From Alphaproteobacteria bacterium (GTDB taxonomy: Bacteria > Pseudomonadota > Alphaproteobacteria > Rs-D84): a DNA stretch of 13,815 nt. The stretch spans positions 1 through 13,815 of the forward strand of contig WRIM01000006.1 in assembly GCA_009782725.1 (NCBI GenBank). Direction: 5' to 3'. The position numbers and the translations under genes are program-made. Positions 13,201-13,815 of the stretch are shown piece after piece. The stretch's first letter is position 1; each line of letters starts with the position of its first letter. Under the pieces are notes generated by a model, which did no database searches, was not told the origin of the DNA, and saw only the letters and a program-made list of their open reading frames with translations.

Positions 13201-13454
13201 TTGTTTCCAACCGCTTTCATCCAAATTGTTTTTATAAAACGCAGGCTTAATGTGGATAAAATAAAGCCAGCCGTGGGTATTATGGCGGACAAGAACGGAT
13301 TCGGCATCTCAAGCGAGAACATCACAACAACTATGACCGCGTAAGTTATAATCGCCACCGCGATTTTGCGCGTCCAGCTTGTCTCCCATTTTTTATCCGC
13401 CTCTACTTGCCTGTTTCTTAAGTGTATGGCTTTGATTTCGTTTTCAATATTCAT
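13197..13454 (-). CDS. Conserved small membrane protein with WETSWTRK motif
   Basis: The function is unknown. The 85 residues begin with a charged segment (MNIENEIKAIHLRNRQVEADKKWETSWTRK). A first transmembrane helix (about residues 31-48, VAIITYAVIVVVMFSL) and a second hydrophobic segment (about 54-73, FLSAIIPTAGFILSTLSL) follow. It ends with the basic amphipathic stretch RFIKTIWMKAVGNK. From memory, short proteins with a W-E-T-S-W-T-R core and P-x-x-G-F-x-x-S-T-L occur in many unrelated bacteria; a search is needed to confirm that. It overlaps both neighbours as ATGA (rsmI stop at 13451, engB start at 13200), so it is tightly coupled in the operon. In many proteobacteria the gene after rsmI is yraN; this protein shows no resemblance to YraN. 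Confidence 0.85.
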   Translation of the reverse strand: MNIENEIKAIHLRNRQVEADKKWETSWTRKIAVAIITYAVIVVVMFSLEMPNPFLSAIIPTAGFILSTLSLRFIKTIWMKAVGNK

Positions 13455-13815
13455 TTTTTTATTACCCTTTCATACGCCGCGGATTTGCTAAGTCCTGTGC
13501 GGGCGGCAATCTCGGCGGCCGCCATTTTGGTGCTTTGCGCGCCCGTTACAACTTCGCGCACGATTTCGTTTATCTGGGTGTCAGACATTTTTACATCCGG
13601 CGCTGGTTCGATTATCAAAACGATTTCGCCTTTGAATCCGTTTTCATGTTCGGCCAATATATCCGAAGGATACCCGATAACCGTTTCTTCGTGAATTTTT
13701 GTGATTTCGCGGACAATAGCGATGCGCCGTTCGGGCATAATTTTGGCAAGCGAGCGAAGAGTATCCATAATCCGATTTGGCGATTCATAATAAATTATCG
13801 TATGCCGGATTTTAT
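13451..13815 (-). CDS. rsmI: 16S rRNA (cytidine1402-2'-O)-methyltransferase, C-terminal part
   Basis: RsmI methylates the ribose of C1402 in 16S rRNA near the P site, using S-adenosylmethionine. Only the last 120 residues are in the window. The frame is open through the right edge and begins with IIYYESPNRIMDTLRSLAKIM, the conserved YESPxR motif of the tetrapyrrole-methylase fold. PERRIAIVREITKIHEETVIG follows, also typical of the family, then a C-terminal helical domain (KMAAAEIAARTGLSKSAAYERVIKK) of the kind RsmI carries. The N-terminal half lies beyond 13815. The stop overlaps the start of the next gene as ATGA. The product depends on the S-adenosylmethionine that the window's MetK would supply. 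Confidence 0.95.
   Translation of the reverse strand, partial: KIRHTIIYYESPNRIMDTLRSLAKIMPERRIAIVREITKIHEETVIGYPSDILAEHENGFKGEIVLIIEPAPDVKMSDTQINEIVREVVTGAQSTKMAAAEIAARTGLSKSAAYERVIKK

Noticed and set aside
13201..13224. An engB start at 13224
   Set aside because: There is no ribosome site, and the ATGA overlap at 13200 gives the usual family N-terminus.

Overview
The window looks like chromosomal DNA of an alphaproteobacterium of moderate GC content, possibly a small-genome or host-associated one. The evidence is the alphaproteobacterial-type AddB helicase-nuclease, SecB next to a lipoprotein MltA, an XthA-type exonuclease III and a tightly packed operon layout. The lineage is an inference from gene types; no rRNA or tRNA is present to test it. 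No stretch of more than about 300 bases lacks a gene.

Layout. Positions 1-2960 (minus strand) carry a three-gene unit: an AMP-forming acyl-CoA synthetase, a RidA-type deaminase and a D-2-hydroxyacid dehydrogenase that runs off the window. A good sigma70-type promoter at 3047-3075 faces it. The dehydrogenase is out of frame at an 11-G tract near its 5' end. Positions 3133-5197 (plus strand) carry exonuclease III (xth) and a divergent S-adenosylmethionine synthetase (metK). murB (minus) meets metK tail to tail with a 4-base overlap, and secB (minus) follows with its own terminator. mltA and a DUF721/DciA-like gene (plus) overlap each other. Two paralogous small membrane proteins (minus) lie at 8242-8938. 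From the right edge to 9038 (minus) runs a translationally coupled chain: rsmI, an 85-residue membrane protein, engB, addB, ruvC and a Nudix hydrolase. It combines rRNA methylation, ribosome assembly, recombinational repair and possibly nucleotide-pool cleaning.

The most unusual content is in the repeats. (1) A 120-base element occurs twice (1261-1380 and 8127-8246) with no length change. Its loop and flanks are nearly invariant, but the 20-bp stem differs in sequence with seven compensatory base-pair changes. Both copies abut the stop codon of a minus-strand gene. (2) Seven-base tandem repeats, each locus with a different heptamer, occur at six loci. Between genes they form inverted pairs (2982-3132, 8551-8608, 10036-10146). 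Inside addB they are read through in frame as seven-residue peptide repeats. (3) A separate GC-rich palindrome is also read through in frame in addB. (4) The G11 tract is a candidate phase-variation switch.
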